Below, one piece after another: positions 6,721-11,101 of a DNA stretch of 11,101 nt. The DNA lies in assembly GCA_030684755.1 (NCBI GenBank), contig JAUXXN010000484.1:1-11101 (forward strand), in the 5' to 3' direction. The notes under the pieces are model-generated. The model was given only the letters and a program-made list of their open reading frames with translations. It had not been told where the DNA came from and made no database searches. Every line of letters starts with the position of its first letter. Positions within the stretch are counted from its first letter, which is position 1. The DNA is from Hydrogenophaga sp. Lineage in GTDB: Bacteria > Pseudomonadota > Gammaproteobacteria > Burkholderiales > Burkholderiaceae_C. A program made the position numbers and the translations under genes.

Positions 6721-7254
6721 ATGGCCTACCGACAGTCACTCAGAGATTTGCAGGAACGGCTAGCCCAACGGCTGACCGCTGCCAAATCCGAAGCTGCTAC
6801 CGCATCTTGGCTGGCCGTAGAGGCCCGAGGTCAACGTTATTTATTTCCCCTGGTCCAGTCGGGTGAGATTTTCCCTTGGACCTCTGTGCAAGCGGTGCCT
6901 TTCACCAAGTCTTGGTACGCTGGTGTGGCCAGCCTTCGTGGGGGATTGCACGGCGTTATTGACTTGGCGAGACTGAATGATCCCTCGTCGGAGTGGCCTC
7001 AGTCAGCTGAGCGCATCACGTCCGAGTCGCGTCTTATCAGCTTGCACGCAGCCTTGGGAATCAATGCTGTTTTGTGGGTCGATCGTTTACAGGGCTTGCG
7101 CAACCCTGCCATGTTCCAAGACTTGGGTGATCCTCCCGAAGGCTCACCCGCTTATTTCACCCGCCGTCTGATCGACCATCAAGAACTGCCTTGGCAGGAG
7201 CTTGATCTTCAAATACTTGCGGCTGAACCCGAATTCCTAGCTATCGCTGCCTGA
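6721..7254 (+). CDS. pilI: CheW-like adaptor PilI
   Basis: Cytoplasmic scaffold protein that couples the receptor PilJ to the CheA-type kinase PilL/ChpA. The 177-residue product is essentially one CheW-like domain, from about residue 28 (ASWLAVEARGQRYLFPL) through the GEIFPW and VPFTKSWYAGVASLRGGLHGVIDL segment, which is the equivalent of the CheW NLRG...VIDL core, to the C-terminal half. The last strand and helix, QELPWQELDLQILAAEPEFLAIA, is typical of PilI, where the protein ends soon after an L.L..L....FL block. ATG 6721 is the first in-frame start; the upstream bases show no clear Shine-Dalgarno. It is placed between pilH and pilJ as in Pseudomonas and other Burkholderiales. PilI and ordinary CheW proteins are hard to separate on sequence alone; the neighbours decide it. 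Confidence 0.92.
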   Translation: MAYRQSLRDLQERLAQRLTAAKSEAATASWLAVEARGQRYLFPLVQSGEIFPWTSVQAVPFTKSWYAGVASLRGGLHGVIDLARLNDPSSEWPQSAERITSESRLISLHAALGINAVLWVDRLQGLRNPAMFQDLGDPPEGSPAYFTRRLIDHQELPWQELDLQILAAEPEFLAIAA

Positions 7255-7317
7255 CAGGTTAAAGCTGTCGAACGATGCCTGAGATACGTACTTTGTTTTC
7301 TGTTGGAAGGTTTTTTC

Positions 7318-9567
7318 ATGGCCATGCTTGATCGAATCCAGGAACTGTTCAAGAAAAAAAACGGGAATGAACCCGATCTGAGCGGCACCACCGATCAGGA
7401 TGCGGCAGGGTTCTCCGATGCGCGACAGGCGCCTGTTTTGTCTGCGGATAACTTCGCTGAAAGCAGTTTAGCCAGCGATCAAGACGCTCTTATTCATACG
7501 GATCTGGTGTCTGTTCCGCTCTTGGGGCGAAAGCCTGCCGAGCAACATCAGCGAACTCTGGCCATTTTGTTGGCTTTGGGACTGGCTGTGCTGGGTGGGG
7601 TGACTTTCTTCGCGTTGAGTCAGACAGAAAAAATCAGTCAGCAAGTGGCCAGCAGTGGTCAAGCACTGATGCAGTCTCAGCGTTTGGCCAAGAGTGTTTC
7701 GCAAGCTTTGATCGGCAGCCCTTCCGCCTTCCCCGAAGTTCGCGAAAGTTCCGATGTGCTGGCTCGAAACGTGCGCGGTTTGAAAGACGGTAATGCCGAG
7801 CTTTCCATTGATGCGCTGGGCCAGCAATACGGTGAGCAACTGAACAGCCTGCTGCCCAAAGTGGATGCCGCTGAACGCAATGCAGCAGCGGTACTGAGCC
7901 AGCAGGCTATCCTGACCCAGGTCGGCAATGCGCTGCGCACCATCAACCGCCAGTCGTCTGACCTGCTGGAAATTGCTGAAACCATCTCATCGCTAAAGCT
8001 CCAGAAAAACGCACCTGCCGCTGAGATTTCTGCTTCGGGTCAGTTGGTGATGCTGACGCAGCGCATTGGTAAGTCGGCGAACGAGTTCTTGACGATGGAA
8101 GGTGTGAGCCCTGAGGCTGTTTTTTTGCTGGGAAAAGATCTGAATACCTTCAAGGAAATTACCGAGGGCTTGCTCAAGGGAAGTGAAGAGTTGCGCTTGG
8201 CACCCGCCGACGATGAGCAGATTGGCGAGCGTCTGGAAGCGCTGCTCGCCCTTTATGAAGAGACACGAACCGAAGCCGGTGCCATTCTGGGTAACTTGCA
8301 GGGACTGGTTTCAGCGCGTGAAGCGCAAGCCAGCATCATTGCTGACAGTGAACCTCTGCGACTGAGCTTACAAACCCTTCAAACCGACTTGTCTTCGCGG
8401 TCCGGTCTGGGCGGTGGTGCATTGGCTGCGTTGCTGCTTTCGGCCCTGTTTGCGCTGACCTGCGGTGCTGGTCTGGCCTACGTGCAGCTGTTAGACAGCC
8501 GCCAGCGCCAAGGGGTGGCAGAAGCGCAGCGAGTGGCTGCTGAGTCGTTGGAGCAAGACGCCAAGCGCGTCAACGATGCCAACCAAGCAGCAATTTTGCG
8601 TTTGATGAACGAGTTGCAAACGGTGGCCGAGGGTGACTTGACGCAAGAAGCCACGGTGACAGAAGACATCACGGGAGCTATTGCTGACTCGGTTAATTAC
8701 ACCGTGGAAGAACTCCGATCGCTGGTCGGCAACGTACAGGCCACGGCTACACGGGTTGCGCAAACCACATCGGCGGTGGAAAGTACGTCCACCGAACTGC
8801 TGGCCGCTTCCAACGAGCAGCTACGCGAAATTCGTGAAACTGGTCAGTCTGTGGTGGATATGGCGCAGCGCATCAACCAGGTGTCTGGGCAGGCTCAAGA
8901 GTCGGCGGCTGTGGCCCGTGTTTCTTTGCAAGCCGCTGAATCGGGTTTGCAGGCGGTGCAAGACGCCATTGGTGGTATGAATTCCATCCGCGACCAGATT
9001 CAGGAAACTTCCAAACGCATCAAGCGTCTGGGTGAGTCGTCGCAAGAAATTGGTGAAATTACGGAACTGATTTCTGACATTACCGAGCAGACCAACGTGT
9101 TGGCGCTGAACGCCGCCATTCAGGCTGCTTCTGCAGGTGAGGCAGGGCGAGGTTTCTCGGTGGTGGCCGAAGAGGTGCAGCGACTCGCTGAACGCTCAGC
9201 TGACGCGACACGTCAGATTGCGGCACTGGTGAAGGCCATTCAGACCGACACTCAAGATGCGGTAGCCGCTATGGAGCGCTCCACGCAGGGTGTGGTCGAA
9301 GGGGCCAAACTGTCGGACAACGCCGGTACCGCCCTGTCTGAAATTGACCGTGTGTCACGCCGTCTGGCCGAACTGATTGAGCAGATTTCCAGTTCCACAT
9401 CCCGTGAAGCCGATTCAGCGAACGAAGTGGCTGGCAACATTCAGCACATTTTTGCTGTGACGGAGCAAACCGGAGAAGGTACTCGGTCCACAGCCCAGCA
9501 GGTGCGCGAACTTTCCATCATGGCCGAGGATCTGCGTCAGTCGGTGGCGCGGTTCAAGATTGCTTAA
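7318..9567 (+). CDS. pilJ: Type IV pilus chemoreceptor PilJ (methyl-accepting chemotaxis protein)
   Basis: Inner-membrane receptor that senses pilus/surface or chemical cues and controls the PilL/ChpA kinase through PilI. The 749-residue product has, in order: a cytoplasmic, polar N-terminal stretch (about 1-79); TM1 (about 80-100, [21 protein letters not shown]); a periplasmic region with two PilJ-type helical modules, each marked by a QR..K motif ([10 protein letters not shown] and [10 protein letters not shown]); TM2 (about 364-392); a HAMP-like segment (about 424-470); and the long signalling coiled coil. The hairpin tip is at about 591-615 ([30 protein letters not shown]). It ends RFKIA without a CheR-tethering pentapeptide. 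ATG 7318 is chosen over TTG 7303 because GGAAGG (7305-7310) sits 7 bases before it. Pseudomonas PilJ is 682 residues with TM1 near residue 20, so the N-terminal stretch is an addition. pilL follows after 30 bases in the same frame. Confidence 0.96.
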   Translation: MAMLDRIQELFKKKNGNEPDLSGTTDQDAAGFSDARQAPVLSADNFAESSLASDQDALIHTDLVSVPLLGRKPAEQHQRTLAILLALGLAVLGGVTFFALSQTEKISQQVASSGQALMQSQRLAKSVSQALIGSPSAFPEVRESSDVLARNVRGLKDGNAELSIDALGQQYGEQLNSLLPKVDAAERNAAAVLSQQAILTQVGNALRTINRQSSDLLEIAETISSLKLQKNAPAAEISASGQLVMLTQRIGKSANEFLTMEGVSPEAVFLLGKDLNTFKEITEGLLKGSEELRLAPADDEQIGERLEALLALYEETRTEAGAILGNLQGLVSAREAQASIIADSEPLRLSLQTLQTDLSSRSGLGGGALAALLLSALFALTCGAGLAYVQLLDSRQRQGVAEAQRVAAESLEQDAKRVNDANQAAILRLMNELQTVAEGDLTQEATVTEDITGAIADSVNYTVEELRSLVGNVQATATRVAQTTSAVESTSTELLAASNEQLREIRETGQSVVDMAQRINQVSGQAQESAAVARVSLQAAESGLQAVQDAIGGMNSIRDQIQETSKRIKRLGESSQEIGEITELISDITEQTNVLALNAAIQAASAGEAGRGFSVVAEEVQRLAERSADATRQIAALVKAIQTDTQDAVAAMERSTQGVVEGAKLSDNAGTALSEIDRVSRRLAELIEQISSSTSREADSANEVAGNIQHIFAVTEQTGEGTRSTAQQVRELSIMAEDLRQSVARFKIA

Positions 9568-9597
9568 CTAAATTTCGAGTTACAACCTCACACCAAC

Positions 9598-11101
9598 ATG
9601 CTGGATACCACACGTACCGACAGTTCGCAGACGGACGCTCCGATCGCCGACCTCGGTCCGCTGGCCTGGGTATTCGAAGAGTTGCGAAAATCACTGGATG
9701 CTGCCAACAAAGCCATCAAGCGCTTTGTTCGCGAATCTGAAAAATCTCGCAACAACGATCTGGAGGCGGTAGACCCCAGTTCATTGCGTGTGGCGCGTCA
9801 GCAACTTCACCAAGCTGTGGGTGCACTTGAAATGGTGGGTTTGATAGCACCTGCCCAAGTGCTTCGGGCGATGGAGGCTGCTGTTCAGCGCTTTGTACGG
9901 CGTCCTCTGTTGTGCGATGTAGATGCCGCCAGTAGGGTAGTTCGGGCCAGCTTCGCAATCATTGAATACTTGGAAGCGGTACTCAACAACAAGCCGGTGC
10001 ATCCTGTGGCTTTGTTCGTCCAATACCGAGAAGTCCAAGAGTTGGCCGCAGCGGAGCGCATACACCCGGCTGATCTGTGGTCTTTCGATCAACGCGGCAT
10101 TGAAGTAGCGCCGCCAGCTGACACACCACCTCTGAACTGCGATGCCCCTATGCGGTCGTTGTTTGATAGGCTTGTCTTGTTGGTGGTCAAAACCAACAGT
10201 TCAGCGGGTGCCCAGCAGTTGGCAAAATTCAGCGCCGGGTTGTCTGTAGGTGCTGCTGATTCCCGTAGAAAAACTTTTTGGCGCATCACTGCAGCTTACT
10301 TTGAGGCCGTCGCACACCAGCTTTTACCTGATGATGTGTATGTCAAGCGGGCGGCATCGCGCATCCTGATGCAGTTTGCATCTTTTGCCCAAGGGCAAAA
10401 CCAGGTTTCAGAAGTTTTGTTGCACGACCTGCTCTTTTTCTGTGTTCAAGCCCGTGGTGCGACGCCAGCGAGTACCCCAAACCTGGTCGCGGTACGCAAA
10501 GCCTACGGGTTGGATGCAGTACAGCCGGTGGACTATCAGTTGGCCTCGCTGGGTCGTTATGACCCCACTATATTGGCGCAGGCGCGTAAACGTATCAACT
10601 CTGCCAAAGAGTCCTGGGCTTTGTATTCAGGCGGTGACGCTAGCCGTGCGCGACAAGTTGTCGATCAATTTGGCCTGATCGGTGATTCGCTGCTGAAGCT
10701 TCACCCAGCGAGCACCGTCTTGGCACAAGCCCTGTTGAAAGCAGCGGATCAAGCGGCCCATGACCCGGCTGGCGTGCGCCCTGAGTTGGCCATGGAAGTG
10801 GCTACCACCACGTTGTATCTGGAAGCAGCATTCGAGGATTTTGATCCCAACGACGCTGAAATGACCGAGCGCACGCAGGCTCTGGCCGAACGGCTGGATC
10901 ATGTACGTGCAGGTGCCTCCGCTCAGCCGTTGGAACCCTGGATGGAGCAGTTGTACCGTCGGGTGAGTGACCGTCAGACCATGGGCAGTGTGGTCGGTGA
11001 ACTCAAAGCCTCGTTGGGTGAGGCAGAAAAATCGCTGGACCAATTTTTTCGCGCCCCCAATGAAAAGGGTTGCTTGCATGTTGCCGTATCGCAACTCGGA
11101 C
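9598..11101 (+). CDS. pilL: CheA-like hybrid kinase PilL/ChpA, N-terminal part (runs off the window)
   Basis: First 501 codons of the histidine kinase of the Pil-Chp pathway; the frame is open from ATG 9598 to the window end with no stop. Full proteins of this family are near 2000 residues, with several phosphotransfer domains, a CheA kinase core, CheW and receiver domains, all beyond the edge. The visible part begins with a ChpA/FimL-like helical domain (about 19-150): PLAWVFEELRKSLDAANKAI (21-40), LRVARQQLHQAVGALEMVGL (63-82, His71), then VLRAMEAAVQRFV (88-100). This matches the N-terminus of Pseudomonas ChpA (EWVKGEIAETL...YVHQVQGTLQMV). Further helical segments follow, including LVLLVVKTNSSAGAQQLAKF and ESWALYSGGDASRARQVVDQ. 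No canonical HxxKG phosphotransfer motif was found in the visible 501 residues. ATG 9598 follows the pilJ stop by 30 bases without a clear Shine-Dalgarno. No pilK methyltransferase lies between. Confidence 0.9.
   Translation, partial: MLDTTRTDSSQTDAPIADLGPLAWVFEELRKSLDAANKAIKRFVRESEKSRNNDLEAVDPSSLRVARQQLHQAVGALEMVGLIAPAQVLRAMEAAVQRFVRRPLLCDVDAASRVVRASFAIIEYLEAVLNNKPVHPVALFVQYREVQELAAAERIHPADLWSFDQRGIEVAPPADTPPLNCDAPMRSLFDRLVLLVVKTNSSAGAQQLAKFSAGLSVGAADSRRKTFWRITAAYFEAVAHQLLPDDVYVKRAASRILMQFASFAQGQNQVSEVLLHDLLFFCVQARGATPASTPNLVAVRKAYGLDAVQPVDYQLASLGRYDPTILAQARKRINSAKESWALYSGGDASRARQVVDQFGLIGDSLLKLHPASTVLAQALLKAADQAAHDPAGVRPELAMEVATTTLYLEAAFEDFDPNDAEMTERTQALAERLDHVRAGASAQPLEPWMEQLYRRVSDRQTMGSVVGELKASLGEAEKSLDQFFRAPNEKGCLHVAVSQLG

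Noticed and set aside
7303..7317. TTG start giving a 5-residue longer PilJ
   Set aside because: The GGAAGG ribosome site lies inside those five codons and is well spaced for ATG 7318.

Overview
The window looks like chromosomal DNA of a betaproteobacterium of the order Burkholderiales, most likely family Comamonadaceae. This rests on the GC-rich coding sequence, the dusB-fis-purH order, a short 78-residue Fis, the hemL / divergent ThiD-like kinase / rubredoxin neighbourhood, and a pilGHIJ-pilL cluster without pilK. The family is inferred from recalled gene order and protein style, not from a search.

Layout. Positions 1-110 are a leader with one weak -10-like site. Positions 111-3035 (+ strand) carry dusB (tRNA dihydrouridine synthase) overlapping fis (nucleoid protein), then purH (last two steps of IMP synthesis). 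Positions 3036-3188, between convergent purH and hemL, hold two REP-like palindromic units in opposite orientation. Positions 3189-5476 (- strand) carry a ThiD-like kinase gene followed by hemL (glutamate-1-semialdehyde aminomutase). Positions 5477-5642 are a divergent intergenic region. From 5643 to the window end (+ strand) come a rubredoxin gene and a type IV pilus chemosensory cluster: pilG and pilH (response regulators), pilI (CheW-like adaptor), pilJ (membrane chemoreceptor) and the first 501 codons of pilL/chpA (CheA-like hybrid kinase), which runs off the right edge.

How the genes work together. PilJ is expected to sense a signal at the cell envelope and, through PilI, control the PilL/ChpA kinase. 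That kinase phosphorylates PilG and PilH to adjust pilus extension and retraction (twitching motility). The left part is housekeeping metabolism: tRNA modification, purine synthesis and the start of tetrapyrrole synthesis.

The window is mostly well-known genes, and I see no clear undescribed system. The best point to follow up is the kinase beside hemL. It sits where Pseudomonas-type genomes keep thiD-thiE-hemL, but it carries Asp in the GAGD motif where classical ThiD has Cys, it has lost other ThiD motifs, and thiE is absent. Secondary points are the inverted REP-like pair, the roughly 80-residue cytoplasmic N-terminal extension of PilJ, and the lack of a canonical phosphotransfer histidine motif in the visible part of PilL.
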